Shown here in pieces: positions 53,264 to 62,833 of a stretch of 64,000 bases of DNA. Below the pieces are notes generated by a model that saw only the letters and a program-made list of their open reading frames with translations, was not told the origin of the DNA and did not search any database. The stretch lies in assembly GCF_003555505.1 (NCBI RefSeq), contig NZ_CP032152.1, forward strand, positions 2,155,001 through 2,219,000, given 5' to 3'. Position 1 is the stretch's first letter. Each line of letters opens with the position of its first letter. The stretch is from Thermosynechococcus sichuanensis E542. GTDB lineage: Bacteria > Cyanobacteriota > Cyanobacteriia > Thermosynechococcales > Thermosynechococcaceae. Position numbers and translations under genes: made by a program.

Positions 53264-54901
53264 ATGAATACTGCCGAATTACTCGTGAAATGCCTTGAAA
53301 ATGAAGGCGTAGAATATATTTTTGGTCTGCCGGGGGAAGAAAATCTCGATGTCCTCCATGCCCTGCGCCGCTCTCGGATTCAATTTATCACTACCCGCCA
53401 CGAACAAGGCGCCGCTTTTATGGCCGATGTCTATGGTCGCCTCACGGGTAGAGCGGGGGTGTGTCTCTCGACCCTTGGCCCCGGTGCCACCAACTTAATG
53501 ACGGGTGTTGCGGATGCAAACCTCGATGGCGCTCCGCTTGTGGCCATTACAGGACAAGTGGGGACGGATCGCATGCACATCGAGTCCCACCAATATCTGG
53601 ATTTGGTGGCCATGTTTAGCCCGGTTACCAAATGGAATGCCCAGATTGTCCGCCCTAGCATTACACCGGAAATTGTTCGCAAGGCCTTTAAGATTGCCCA
53701 GAATGAAAAGCCGGGGGCGGTCCACATTGATGTGCCCGAAAACATTGCTGCTATGGAAGCCGAGGGCTATCCCCTCAAGCCCAGCCCCCCTGAAAAAACC
53801 TATGCCTCCTTCCAGAGTATTCTCAAGGCCGCTGAACTGATTAATGCTGCCGAGAACCCCCTGATCTTGGTGGGGAACGGCGCCATTCGTGCCCACGCTG
53901 CCGCTGCTCTCACCCATTTTGCCGAAAAGCTGAATATCCCTGTAGCCAATACCTTTATGGGCAAAGGGGTCATTCCCTATCAGCACTCCCTTGCTTTGTG
54001 GACGGTGGGACTCCAGCAACGGGACTACATTAGCTGCGGTTTTGATCACGCTGATTTGATTATTGCCGTTGGCTATGACCTGATTGAGTATTCTCCGAAA
54101 AGCTGGAACCCCGATGGCCGCTTGCCCATTATCCATATTGCGGCCACCCATGCGGAAATTGACAGCAGCTACATCCCTGTGGTTGAGGTTGTCGGCGATA
54201 TTTCTGACTCCCTCTATGAAATTCTCAAACGCGCCGATCGCCAAGATAAGCCCACTCCCTATGCAGTACAACTGCGCCAAGAGATTGTGGCGGACTATTG
54301 CCAATATGCCCAAGATGAGAGTTTTCCCGTCAAGCCGCAAAAGCTCATCTATGACCTGCGCCAAGTGATGGGCCCCGAGGACATTGTGATTTCTGATGTC
54401 GGTGCCCACAAGATGTGGATTGCCCGTCACTACCATTGCGATCGCCCCAACACCTGCTTGATTTCCAATGGCTTTGCAGCAATGGGGATTGCCCTACCGG
54501 GGGCAGTGGCGGCGAAATTGGTCTATCCCCAGCGGCATGTGGTGGCGGTCACGGGGGATGGTGGCTTCATGATGAATTTCCAAGAACTGGAAACCGCCCT
54601 GCGCATGGGAACGAACTTCACAACCATCATCTTTAATGACGGCGGCTATGGCCTCATCGAGTGGAAGCAGCAGCGCTACTTTGGCGAATCCGCCTATGTC
54701 CACTTCGGTAACCCCGACTTTGTCAAGTTGGCCGAAAGCATGGGACTCAAGGGCTATCGCATTGAGGACACCGCTGACTTTATCCCCACGCTGAAAATCG
54801 CCTTGGCACAGGATGTCCCGACCATCATTGATGTCCCTGTGGACTACAGCGAGAATTTGCGCTTTAACCAACGCCTTGGGGAGCTGAGCTGCGACACTTA
54901 G
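53264..54901 (+). CDS. Acetolactate synthase-like ThDP enzyme
   Basis: A 545-residue ThDP-dependent enzyme with the usual three domains. The start is ATG 53264 (NTAELLVKCLENEGVEYIFGLPGEENLDVL), with the catalytic glutamate in HEQGAAFMADVYGRL. The ThDP-binding GDGGFMMNFQELETA lies near residue 430. The PGEENLDVLHAL opening is closer to catabolic AlsS/BudB enzymes than to the anabolic IlvB/IlvG. It may make acetolactate without a regulatory subunit. A start 21 bases upstream is possible. Confidence 0.82.
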   Translation: MNTAELLVKCLENEGVEYIFGLPGEENLDVLHALRRSRIQFITTRHEQGAAFMADVYGRLTGRAGVCLSTLGPGATNLMTGVADANLDGAPLVAITGQVGTDRMHIESHQYLDLVAMFSPVTKWNAQIVRPSITPEIVRKAFKIAQNEKPGAVHIDVPENIAAMEAEGYPLKPSPPEKTYASFQSILKAAELINAAENPLILVGNGAIRAHAAAALTHFAEKLNIPVANTFMGKGVIPYQHSLALWTVGLQQRDYISCGFDHADLIIAVGYDLIEYSPKSWNPDGRLPIIHIAATHAEIDSSYIPVVEVVGDISDSLYEILKRADRQDKPTPYAVQLRQEIVADYCQYAQDESFPVKPQKLIYDLRQVMGPEDIVISDVGAHKMWIARHYHCDRPNTCLISNGFAAMGIALPGAVAAKLVYPQRHVVAVTGDGGFMMNFQELETALRMGTNFTTIIFNDGGYGLIEWKQQRYFGESAYVHFGNPDFVKLAESMGLKGYRIEDTADFIPTLKIALAQDVPTIIDVPVDYSENLRFNQRLGELSCDT

Positions 54902-56637
54902 GCCACGTGCGCCACCCGTATCCAAGGGGCATAGGGGTTCATAAAGCCCGTCACTGTGATCCGCTGCCCATTTCTATAGGTTTGCAGGCGATCGTTCACG
55001 GTGGGGTGGAGTGTTACCAAAGGCCAAGACTGTTGATCGGTGTGCAGTTGATAGACCTGCTCTCCCAGTTGGACGAATTCGCCAGTCAGCGTTTGCATTC
55101 CTGCGCTCACGGTCATTGGTGTTGGCTGGGCGATCGCCACTTCTGGTGGGAGGGGGACTGTGGGATCAAAGGTATCTAATGTCTGGAGTTGCCAAGCTTC
55201 CCACTCTGGATGTTGCAGCGGCAGGTTAAAGAAGGGAAAAATTGCCTGTCGGCACTCCTGAATCAAGGACTTCAGATCAAGGCTGCCCACCAGTTGGTGC
55301 AGCGATTTCCCTTGGCGAAGGGCGGTGGCGGCCAACCACCCTGCCCCCTGCCCAATGCCCATCACTAGCGGTTGCAAGCGGGTAGCACCATTGGCGATAT
55401 GGGTCACGGAGATATTTTTTTCTGCCACTAAAAAGCCCTCTACCCGCTGGGGAATCAAGGCCGTATAGGGAATTACAAAGGGTGTCCCTGTCCAACGACC
55501 GCCCCAACGGATGGACTTAGGCATCAGAGGAAGTTCCATCCCCGGATAGTGGTGATCGTTGGGATAGTTGCCAATGGCGATGCCTGTGTAGTGACCTTGG
55601 GCATCAACGGGCGGTAGAGCACTGGGGAGAATATCCTGCTCCTGAATGGTCGTGACACCAATCAGGCGACGACTTTCGCGGTAGTAGGGATGGAGCGCAT
55701 AGGCACCGCCCCCCAGTTGGTCAGGGAATCTTGGAAAAGTATCCTCCGCGAGACCATAGCGGCGACCAAAGTGGCGTTGGATGTAGCAGGCAAAATCCTG
55801 AGCGTGCCAGCGTGCCTCTTGGCAAAAAGCCTGTCGCTCTTGGGCAGAGCCAACCAGCCGTTCCAGACCCACCCCATAGTCGTTTCCCTGCTGCGGCCAG
55901 TTGAGCATAAAGCGATTTCCCGGTAGGCGGCCATAGTTGAGAAAGTGCTGCGGGTCATAGCCTGCCCAAGCCCCCCTAAACTTGCGCTCATCCCAAAGGG
56001 GGGAAGGGGGAATCTCCGGAGCAGTGGCACCCTCACCATAGTCCTGTAAAACGACAATCCATGTGGGGGCTTGAACGGGATAGGTGTGAGTCAAGGCGGT
56101 GGGTGCTGTGGGTGCTGAGGGTTCTTGGGTTTCTGCCTGCCACTCCCACCCCCACCGATGGGGAATTTCCCCCAAAGCCAGGAGATCGCCGAGTTCTGTA
56201 GCGTCAATGGTGATTTGGGCATGGATGGTGAGGGTGGTAAATTCCACGCCGAGGATGCGATCGCCTTGGCGCAAAACCGCTTGGGGAAGATCACCAACCA
56301 TCCACGTCAAGTTCGGGGTTGCCTTGACCCACTCGGCAAACAGATCAGCGGCGACCTTTGGCTCAAAGGTGAAGAAACTCACCCAAGCATGATCTAGCCC
56401 CCCCGGCTGTCGTTGGGCGATCGCCCGCAGAAACTCCCCCCACAGCCCTGTTTGCCACGCCATCAGTTCATTGCCATCGGGGGCAGCTACCCCCGCACTC
56501 GTGAGCATTCCCCCTAGCCACGGCGTTTCACTCACCAGCACTGTTTGTGCACCCGCCCGAGCCGCCGTTAAGGCAGCAGCTACCCCCCCTGTCCCACCGC
56601 CAACAACAAGTACCTCAGTGCGCAGGGTTTGCCTCAC
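54898..56637 (-). CDS. FAD-dependent oxidoreductase (FAD_oxidored family)
   Basis: A 579-residue flavoprotein. The N-terminal dinucleotide motif [28 protein letters not shown] is followed by [21 protein letters not shown], typical of the FAD_oxidored (PF12831) group often linked to carbohydrate or xanthan-like substrates. [18 protein letters not shown] and the C-terminal [22 protein letters not shown] support FAD binding. GTG 56637 overlaps the lepB stop as GTGA, so translation is coupled. The substrate is unknown. Confidence 0.82.
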   Translation of the reverse strand: MRQTLRTEVLVVGGGTGGVAAALTAARAGAQTVLVSETPWLGGMLTSAGVAAPDGNELMAWQTGLWGEFLRAIAQRQPGGLDHAWVSFFTFEPKVAADLFAEWVKATPNLTWMVGDLPQAVLRQGDRILGVEFTTLTIHAQITIDATELGDLLALGEIPHRWGWEWQAETQEPSAPTAPTALTHTYPVQAPTWIVVLQDYGEGATAPEIPPSPLWDERKFRGAWAGYDPQHFLNYGRLPGNRFMLNWPQQGNDYGVGLERLVGSAQERQAFCQEARWHAQDFACYIQRHFGRRYGLAEDTFPRFPDQLGGGAYALHPYYRESRRLIGVTTIQEQDILPSALPPVDAQGHYTGIAIGNYPNDHHYPGMELPLMPKSIRWGGRWTGTPFVIPYTALIPQRVEGFLVAEKNISVTHIANGATRLQPLVMGIGQGAGWLAATALRQGKSLHQLVGSLDLKSLIQECRQAIFPFFNLPLQHPEWEAWQLQTLDTFDPTVPLPPEVAIAQPTPMTVSAGMQTLTGEFVQLGEQVYQLHTDQQSWPLVTLHPTVNDRLQTYRNGQRITVTGFMNPYAPWIRVAHVA

Positions 56638-57281
56638 TGTTGCGGTTCCTTGGGATCGGTAATCAATCCCCAGCGATCGGGGGGCCAAAAGCGAATGGCG
56701 GCACGACCAATAATGTAATTGCGCGGTACCACTCCCCAGCAGCGGCCATCAAAGCTGTTATTGCGGTTATCTCCTAAAACCAAGTAGCTATTGGCAGGAA
56801 TTACCTGCGGCTGTGCCAAATAGGGCTGAATACCCGCACAGGTATCCACCGAAGTAAAAGTTGAGGGGGCAAGATAGGGTTCAGGCAGGGGTTGATTGTT
56901 GACATAGACCCGCCCTGCACGCAGTTCGACGCGATCGCCCGGCAAGCCCACCACCCGTTTGATAAAGGCATCACGAAAGCCCGCCTGCTGAAGCGTGGGG
57001 GTTGGATTAAACACAATAATGTCGCCCCGATGGGGAGGATGGAAATAGTAGCTGATTTTTTCAATAATCAGGCGATCGTTAATCAGCAGGGTTTCTTCCA
57101 TGGAGCCGGTGGGGATATAGCGTGCCTCGGCCACAAATGTCCGAATACCAATGGCAAGGACAGCCGCTAGTCCCAACGTTTTGGCCATTTCCAACCACCA
57201 AGGTTCTGTGGCCTTTTTGGTCTTGGCTGTCACTGATTCAGGGGTAGAAGCATTTGTGGGTGGCACTTTGCCATCGGACAT
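56634..57281 (-). CDS. lepB: Signal peptidase I
   Basis: A 215-residue protein with one N-terminal membrane helix ([22 protein letters not shown]) and the catalytic serine in [21 protein letters not shown]. The lysine of the Ser/Lys dyad is in [15 protein letters not shown]. The box [19 protein letters not shown] is diagnostic. It removes signal peptides from exported and lumenal proteins. ATG 57281 is chosen over GTG 57302. The oxidoreductase start lies inside its stop. Confidence 0.95.
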   Translation of the reverse strand: MSDGKVPPTNASTPESVTAKTKKATEPWWLEMAKTLGLAAVLAIGIRTFVAEARYIPTGSMEETLLINDRLIIEKISYYFHPPHRGDIIVFNPTPTLQQAGFRDAFIKRVVGLPGDRVELRAGRVYVNNQPLPEPYLAPSTFTSVDTCAGIQPYLAQPQVIPANSYLVLGDNRNNSFDGRCWGVVPRNYIIGRAAIRFWPPDRWGLITDPKEPQQ

Positions 57282-57417
57282 AGGAAGGAATCTCGCAAAC
57301 ACTCAAAAGAAGCCATGCACTCCACGATACTACAGTGATGTCAGGCGAGTGGTCACTGTTTGATTTTAGAGTGCTTCGGGAAGTATTCTGTTCCACGGAG
57401 ATAAGCTAAGGCATTAC

Positions 57418-58284
57418 TCAGAGGAATCGCAGGATCTGCTCAATCATGTACTGGGCTTGAGTCCCATAACTGCCGCCAAAAAGATTGAAGTGATTAAGGA
57501 TGTGGTACAGGTTGTAAATGGTTTTGCGTTGGGTGTAGCCAGCCGGTAGGGGATACATGGCGTTATAGCCCTCATAAAAGGCCGCAGGAAAACCACCAAA
57601 GAGTTCACTCATCGCTAAATCCACTTCGCGATCGCCATAGTAACTGGCAGGGTCAAAAATCACCGGTTCCCCTGTGCGACAAAAGGCAGCATTTCCCGAC
57701 CAGAGATCGCCGTGAACTAGGGTAGGGGTTGGCTTATGGTTCAGAAGTTCTGGCATGGCTGCTAGGAGCTTCTCCGCCTTGGGAAAGTGTCCGCCGCGCC
57801 GACGGGCAAGATCAAACTGGTAACGCAGGCGAGCATCACGGAAAAACTCCCCCCAGTTGTCTGACCAGGGGTTAATTTGGGGGGTGGCACCAATGGTGTT
57901 ATTTTCTGGCCAGCCGTAGCGATCGCCCTTGCCCTTGAGGTGTAACTGTGCCAGCGCTACCCCCATCTGCCACCAATCCCCGGCACTGGTGAGGGGCAAG
58001 TATTCCAACACTAAAAAACTCGCGTCCTCAACTACCCCCCATAGCAGGGGAAGGGGAACGCGAATCGCTTGTACCTTGGCGATCGCCTTTAGGGCATTGG
58101 CTTCGGCAGCAAACATGGCCTGCCGCTCGGGGCGATTGAACTTAATAAAGAGGGTTTGCTCTGGATGTTGCCACACATAGGTGGTATTAATACTGCCACC
58201 CCCCACCGCAAGGGCTTTACCTCCATGGAGCCGCTGACCCGTCGCTGCGGCAAATTGATCCCACAACTGTTGCCAGCGACCCAC
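57418..58284 (-). CDS. Fructosamine kinase-family protein
   Basis: A 288-residue protein with an aminoglycoside/choline-kinase-like fold: GGSINTTYVWQHPEQTLFIKFN at the N-terminus, LVLEYLPL in the hinge, LVHGDLWSGNAAF as the catalytic loop and VIFDPASYYGDREVDLAM as the metal-binding motif. The family phosphorylates ketosamines on glycated proteins or small sugars. GTG 58284, 11 bases after the cp12 stop, gives the usual family length; GTG 58317 would overlap cp12. Confidence 0.87.
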   Translation of the reverse strand: MGRWQQLWDQFAAATGQRLHGGKALAVGGGSINTTYVWQHPEQTLFIKFNRPERQAMFAAEANALKAIAKVQAIRVPLPLLWGVVEDASFLVLEYLPLTSAGDWWQMGVALAQLHLKGKGDRYGWPENNTIGATPQINPWSDNWGEFFRDARLRYQFDLARRRGGHFPKAEKLLAAMPELLNHKPTPTLVHGDLWSGNAAFCRTGEPVIFDPASYYGDREVDLAMSELFGGFPAAFYEGYNAMYPLPAGYTQRKTIYNLYHILNHFNLFGGSYGTQAQYMIEQILRFL

Positions 58285-58295
58285 ACCCTCAACCC

Positions 58296-58523
58296 TTAGT
58301 CGTCGTAAATGCGGCACTCAGCAGCATCAGGGTTGTCATCACAGTACTGCTGGAAGGAGGTTTTGTGATCTTGCTGCTCAGCGCGTTGATGGGCAGCTTC
58401 CGCTTGCAGTTCCTCAAGGGCATCCCAAGCGGCGGCACACTGTCCAGAGGTTGCCCCTTCGGTGTCACAGATTTTGTGGGCTTCCTCGCGGGCTTGTTCA
58501 ATTTGTTTCTCAAGGTTACTCAT
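58296..58523 (-). CDS. cp12: CP12, regulator of the Calvin-Benson cycle
   Basis: A 75-residue, largely disordered protein with two redox cysteine pairs, C19/C29 and C61/C70. The core AAAWDALEELQAEAAHQRAE is the family signature, and the tail YCDDNPDAAECRIYDD is the GAPDH-binding end. It links GAPDH and phosphoribulokinase in a dark-inactive complex under thioredoxin control. AAAGG precedes ATG 58523. The upstream region holds a long inverted repeat. The kinase gene follows 11 bases after the stop. Confidence 0.97.
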   Translation of the reverse strand: MSNLEKQIEQAREEAHKICDTEGATSGQCAAAWDALEELQAEAAHQRAEQQDHKTSFQQYCDDNPDAAECRIYDD

Positions 58524-58553
58524 AGAGCCTTTATTGAATCACCGTATTCAGTT

Positions 58554-58657
58554 TACAGCCCTTTTCTGGGGTATGGAGTGGAGAGAAGAGATGGAGTACT
58601 CCCCTAGCTCAGCTTTTACAGTGCTAAGCACATACTATCTTTGTGAAAAGGGCTGTA
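58554..58657 (-). repeat. Long inverted repeat in the cp12 upstream region
   Basis: Arms TACAGCCCTTTTC (58554-58566) and GAAAAGGGCTGTA (58645-58657), 13 bp each and exact, flank 78 bp. A smaller palindrome GGAGTACTCC (58593-58602) lies inside. The repeat ends 31 bases upstream of cp12 ATG. It could be a structured cp12 leader, a small RNA, or a short non-autonomous element. The remaining intergenic bases to 58751 show only the hairpin annotated separately. Confidence 0.6.
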
Positions 58658-58721
58658 TGCAATCTGCCCAAGGGCAGGAATGCCGTTACTCCACTCTAGC
58701 AATGAATGCCCTGAACTGCCA

Positions 58722-58749
58722 GTTGGAGAAGGGGCTTCCCCCCTCCAAC
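58722..58749 (-). terminator. Hairpin directly after ndhD1
   Basis: GTTGGAG (58722-58728) pairs with CTCCAAC (58743-58749), and GGGG with CCCC inside, around a three-base loop. It starts two bases past the ndhD1 stop. No T run follows, so it may be a stabilising 3' hairpin rather than a classical terminator. Confidence 0.55.
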
Positions 58750-58751
58750 CC

Positions 58752-60353
58752 CTAGAGGGTGCTGTCGGCAACGGTTGCTTCACTGACTAGGCTGGGGGCG
58801 GATTGGGTCAGTTGAGCATAGAGGGGCAGATGGTGCTGCGCCACAGCGGGTAGGGCGGCATGGACATGGCTAGCGATCGCTGTCGTGGTCACATCGTAGG
58901 TTTGGGTGGCCAGCTTAGGATACATCCCCACAGCAATAATCGGCACCAAGAGGGACAGGGCAATGAAGGTTTCGCGGGGATTGATGTCCCACAGCAGTTT
59001 GTCAAACATATCGCCCGCTTGTTTGCCCGTAAAGACACGGCGCACCATCGAGAGCAGATAGACGGGCGTGATAATCACCCCCACGGCAGCGAGGAAAATC
59101 ACCCCTACTTTGAAGGTGGTGGAGTAGGCATCACTGTTGGTCAAGCCCAAAAAGACAGTGAGTTCACTGACAAAGCCACTCATACCGGGCAGCGCCAGCG
59201 AGGCCATAGAGCCAGCGGTAAAGAGGGCAAAGGTTTTCGGCATGGATTGGGCAATGCCGCTCATTTTTTCCATGGCCAAAGTGTGGGTGCGATCGTAGGT
59301 CACCCCCGCTAGGAAGAAGAGCACAGCCGCAATCAAACCGTGGGAGAGCATTTGTAGCATCGCCCCATTGAGACCAATGCCATTGAGGGCACCAATGCCC
59401 AGCAGCACAAAGCCCATATGGGAAATTGAAGAGTAGGCCAGCCGCCGCTTTAGATTTTCTTGGCCAAAAGCAGTCAGAGCGCCATAGACAATATTCACAA
59501 CCCCAAGGGCAATGAGAACCGGCGCAAAGTAGATATGGGCATCGGGAAGCATTTGCAGGTTAAAGCGAATCAGGCCATAGCCCCCCATTTTCAAGAGCAC
59601 TCCCGCCAGCACCATTGAAACGGGGGCAGAGGCTTCACCGTGGGCATCGGGTAACCAAGTGTGCAGTGGGAAAATGGGCAGTTTGACACCAAAGGCAATC
59701 AGGAAGCCACCATAGGCAAGCAGTTCGAGTGCCAAGGGATAGTCCTTGAGACCCAAGGCTGCCATGTTAAGCGTAAAGTCACCGCCATAGAAGGCCATCG
59801 CTAGGCCAGCAATGAGGATAAAGAGGGAACCAACGGCAGTGTAGAGGATGAATTTTGTAGCAGCGTATTGGCGTTTGGTACCCCCCCAGATGGAGATCAA
59901 CAGATAGACGGGCACCAGTTCCAATTCCCAAATCAGGAAGAAAAGGATGAGGTCTTGGGCGGCAAAGACACCAATTTGGGCACTGTAGAGCGCCAACATC
60001 AGGAAATAAAATAAACGCGGCTTTTGCTTCACTTGCCAAGCCGCAAAGATTGCCACTGTGTTTACCAGACCCGTCAGCAAAATCAGGGGGACGGCAAGAC
60101 CATCAACCGCTAGGGACCAGTTCAGGCCGATTTGCGGCAGCCAAGGCATGGTTTCCCCCATTTGGATCTGGGCGGATTGAGCATCGTAGTGCTGCCAGAA
60201 AACCATTGCCGAAAGGCCAAATTCGAGGAGTGCGATCGCTAGGGCGTACCAGCGGACTGTTTTCCCCTCACGGTCGGGCAACACGGGAATGAAAAAGGCT
60301 GCCACTAAAGGCAGCAGTGTTAGTACAGTCAGCCAAGGAAATTGGACATTCAT
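58752..60353 (-). CDS. ndhD1: NAD(P)H-quinone oxidoreductase (NDH-1) chain 4
   Basis: A 533-residue membrane protein with about 14 helices, a proton-pumping antiporter-like subunit of photosynthetic complex I. The conserved glutamate helix [21 protein letters not shown], lysine region ([14 protein letters not shown]) and [30 protein letters not shown] are characteristic. The sequence looks like the respiratory/cyclic NdhD1 form, not the CO2-uptake NdhD3/D4, but this is a judgement. ATG 60353 with GGGGGG upstream is chosen. No ndhF is adjacent. Confidence 0.93.
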   Translation of the reverse strand: MNVQFPWLTVLTLLPLVAAFFIPVLPDREGKTVRWYALAIALLEFGLSAMVFWQHYDAQSAQIQMGETMPWLPQIGLNWSLAVDGLAVPLILLTGLVNTVAIFAAWQVKQKPRLFYFLMLALYSAQIGVFAAQDLILFFLIWELELVPVYLLISIWGGTKRQYAATKFILYTAVGSLFILIAGLAMAFYGGDFTLNMAALGLKDYPLALELLAYGGFLIAFGVKLPIFPLHTWLPDAHGEASAPVSMVLAGVLLKMGGYGLIRFNLQMLPDAHIYFAPVLIALGVVNIVYGALTAFGQENLKRRLAYSSISHMGFVLLGIGALNGIGLNGAMLQMLSHGLIAAVLFFLAGVTYDRTHTLAMEKMSGIAQSMPKTFALFTAGSMASLALPGMSGFVSELTVFLGLTNSDAYSTTFKVGVIFLAAVGVIITPVYLLSMVRRVFTGKQAGDMFDKLLWDINPRETFIALSLLVPIIAVGMYPKLATQTYDVTTTAIASHVHAALPAVAQHHLPLYAQLTQSAPSLVSEATVADSTL

Positions 60354-60474
60354 CAGACAACCCCCCAAGGGACGAGTCCAGTAATCTGTTCAAGTATCTG
60401 AATAAGAATATATACCTATTTGCTGAATGTTGCAAATTGTTAAGCATTTTTCTAAATTATAAAGTTTATGGCAC

Positions 60475-60533
60475 TGATATTGATAAAAATCTATTCTATA
60501 GGGAATTGATATTGATCTGAATAAAGTTAAGAT
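60475..60533 (+). promoter_or_regulatory. Predicted Mrp-operon promoter with repeated ATTGAT elements
   Basis: TTGATA (60506-60511) and TAAGAT (60528-60533) are 16 bp apart, giving a plausible promoter. The direct repeat TGATATTGAT occurs at 60475-60484 and 60507-60516, 32 bp apart (three helical turns). ATTGAT occurs three times (60479, 60505, 60511). ATTGAT is the complement of the ATCAAT half-site I recall for the LysR-type repressor NdhR/CcmR, which controls the homologous operon in Synechocystis. The rest of the 312-base divergent gap (60354-60665) is AT-rich, and I see nothing else in it. Confidence 0.5.
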
Positions 60534-60665
60534 GGAGGTTGACGTGCCGAAGGTTCCTCACCGTTGGTTGCGGCGGTGCAGTTTTATGGCAAAAGGCAAG
60601 GCGTAACAGCAAAACAGAATGTTACAGTTTGTTCTAAATACCAAGGTATCTGCGGGTTGGGTCTG

Positions 60666-61007
60666 ATGATTTTCTTGGAAGCCAGTGTTTTTGTCACTAT
60701 CCTTGTTGGTTTTTTAGCCACGATTGTCAAAAAAAATCTGCTGATGAAGATTGTGACAATGGATGTCATGAGTACTGGGGTGGTGGCTTTGTTTGTGGTG
60801 ATTGCCACCCACAGTGGTCTGGTCACGCCTATTGCCCGTGGGGGTGCCTTTGATGTTGCCTACGCCGACCCGGTGCCCCAAGCCGTGATTTTAACTGCGA
60901 TCGTGATTGGCCTTTCGATTCAAACGCTGATGCTGGTGGCGGCAATGAAGCTAGCGCGGGATAACCCAACTTTAGAAACACCAGAAATTGATCAAAAGTA
61001 TCTGTAG
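60666..61007 (+). CDS. mrpC: Mrp-type antiporter subunit C (NuoK-like)
   Basis: A 113-residue protein with three membrane helices of the NuoK/MnhC type (VFVTILVGFLATIVKKNLLMKIVTMDVMSTGVVALFVVIA; AVILTAIVIGLSIQTLMLVAAMKLA). It has the conserved DPVPQA loop. ATG 60666 is chosen because the earlier in-frame stretch lacks family similarity. First gene of a tightly packed antiporter operon. Confidence 0.88.
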   Translation: MIFLEASVFVTILVGFLATIVKKNLLMKIVTMDVMSTGVVALFVVIATHSGLVTPIARGGAFDVAYADPVPQAVILTAIVIGLSIQTLMLVAAMKLARDNPTLETPEIDQKYL

Positions 61008-61016
61008 GAAGTGGCA

Positions 61017-62447
61017 ATGACGGAGCTGGCGATCGCTTGGATTTTGTTGCCTTTTGTGGCAGGTTTAACGCTTTACTTATTGCCCCCCTTGGCGCGGGGT
61101 CTGACGCTGGCGATCGCCGTTGTTTCCCTCTGTGCCGGCTTAGGCATCACCATCAACCAAGTCAACACTGCGTTTGTTCTTCTCGATAGCTTTGGCATTT
61201 CCCTGAGCATTGACCCCCTCAGCGGCTACTTTATTGTCACCAATGCCCTTGTGATTTTAGCGGCGCTGTTCCATACGTGGCAGGCAGGTTACAAGGCGTT
61301 CTTTTATGTTTTGCTGTGTCTGCTCCACGGTTGTGCCAATACCGTCTTTATTTCAGCGGATTTCCTCAGTCTCTACGTCAACATTGAGGTGCTGGGGATT
61401 GTTGTTTTTCTTCTCATTGCCTACCCTCGGAGCGATCGCCCCCTTTGGATTGGGCTGCGCTATCTCATGGTCAGCAATGTGGCCATGCTGTTTTATCTCA
61501 TGGGAGTGGCCTTGGTTTATCAGGCAAGTCATACGTTCGCTTTTAGTGCTTTGAGGCAAGCGCCGCCGGAGGCAGTCGCCCTGATCCTGATGGCATTGTT
61601 AGCCAAGGGCGCCATTTTCATTAGTGGGCTTTGGTTGCCCCAAACTAACGTCGTTGCTGCTCCTGTAGTTGCTGCTCTCCTAGCCGGCATTGTCGAAAAT
61701 GCTGGGGTGTTTAGCCTTGCTCGCGTCAGTCTGCTCTATAGCGACATTGCGGATATTGTGGGGTTGTTTGCCCTCGCCTCGATCTTTTTTGGCCCACTAT
61801 TTGCCTTAGTGGCCGATGATGTGCGACGGCTGCTCAGTTTTAGCACCCTTGGCCAACTGGGATGGGTGATTATTGCTCCCCCGGCGGCGGGTTTGTATGC
61901 CCTCATGCACGGCTTAGCCAAGGCCAGTCTTTTTTTGAGTGTGGGGGAACTGCGCCACTATCGTCTGAGTGAATTGCGCCAAGAGGGTCTGCCGCGCCCA
62001 GTGGCGATCGCCCTGACGATTGCTGGTTATGGCATTGTCGGTGTGCCCTTCCTTGCCGGATTCCCCGCTAAGGCCTTGACCCTGAGTTACCTTGACCCGT
62101 GGCAGCAGGGACTCCTCTATGGTGCTGGCTTTTTGACCGCCACAATTTACAGCAAATTCCTCTTTTTGCCCCGCTATCCTAGCAAGACCCTCATGCCCGT
62201 GGGCTACAGTGCCGCCACTATGGTGCTCTTGGGTGGGCTAGTGCTGGCCAATGCGGGCTACATGGAAGCCTACAGTAGTGGCATGAGTGTGTTACGCGCC
62301 GTTTTGCCCCCCTTGGTGGGCTGTGGCTTAGTGGCCTTGGGAGTCTCCCGCTGGGAGTCTGCTTGGCGAGGGGCTTGGGAACGCCTAGAGCATCTTCTAG
62401 GGGTGATGCTGTTACTCTTACTTGGCTTGGTGGGGTTAGCCCTATGA
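61017..62447 (+). CDS. mrpD: Mrp-type antiporter subunit D (NuoN/ND2-like)
   Basis: A 476-residue protein with about 14 helices and the proton-conducting antiporter fold: the glutamate helix YVNIEVLGIVVFLLIAYPRS, a lysine in LLAKGAIFISGLWLPQ, and LLSFSTLGQLGWVII. It couples proton entry to Na+ exit together with the other subunits. AGGAAG precedes ATG 61017. The mrpE start overlaps its stop as ATGA. Confidence 0.88.
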   Translation: MTELAIAWILLPFVAGLTLYLLPPLARGLTLAIAVVSLCAGLGITINQVNTAFVLLDSFGISLSIDPLSGYFIVTNALVILAALFHTWQAGYKAFFYVLLCLLHGCANTVFISADFLSLYVNIEVLGIVVFLLIAYPRSDRPLWIGLRYLMVSNVAMLFYLMGVALVYQASHTFAFSALRQAPPEAVALILMALLAKGAIFISGLWLPQTNVVAAPVVAALLAGIVENAGVFSLARVSLLYSDIADIVGLFALASIFFGPLFALVADDVRRLLSFSTLGQLGWVIIAPPAAGLYALMHGLAKASLFLSVGELRHYRLSELRQEGLPRPVAIALTIAGYGIVGVPFLAGFPAKALTLSYLDPWQQGLLYGAGFLTATIYSKFLFLPRYPSKTLMPVGYSAATMVLLGGLVLANAGYMEAYSSGMSVLRAVLPPLVGCGLVALGVSRWESAWRGAWERLEHLLGVMLLLLLGLVGLAL

Positions 62448-62833
62448 ATTACTTGAACTTTGCCCTGCGCCTAACAATTTGGCTGCTGCTGACGGCGGAC
62501 TTTGGTTTGGTCAATCTGGCGATTGGAATTCTGGTTTCGCTCCTGCTGCCCCAGGGGCAGGGGGGGGTAGCAACACTGCGGCAGTGGCTGAGTACCCTAA
62601 GGAAAGTGGCGATGGCTGTTCCCCGAGCCTATATTGAAGCTATTGAAATGATGGTGCGTCCCCATCGTCATGAAGCGATCGTCCGTGAACCCGTTGATCC
62701 TACTCGTGCCCCCGGTCTGATTTTTCTGGACATTTTTACGATTACCTTCACCCCCAAGACGATCGTGCTGCACTACGACGAGGAGGGCTGGTTTGAAGTG
62801 CACCAACTAGTGGAGCGCAGACCCGAAAAATGA
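62444..62833 (+). CDS. mrpE: Mrp-type antiporter subunit E
   Basis: A 129-residue MnhE-like protein: two N-terminal helices (FALRLTIWLLLTADFGLVNLAIGILVSLLLP) and a soluble C-terminal part ending IFTITFTPKTIVLHYDEEGWFEVHQL. The tail TITFTPKT is the usual MnhE motif. ATG 62444 overlaps mrpD by four bases. Confidence 0.87.
   Translation: MNYLNFALRLTIWLLLTADFGLVNLAIGILVSLLLPQGQGGVATLRQWLSTLRKVAMAVPRAYIEAIEMMVRPHRHEAIVREPVDPTRAPGLIFLDIFTITFTPKTIVLHYDEEGWFEVHQLVERRPEK

Noticed and set aside
53495-54436. Open frame of 313 codons antisense to the acetolactate-synthase-like gene
   Set aside because: No recognisable motif, opposite a clearly conserved enzyme.
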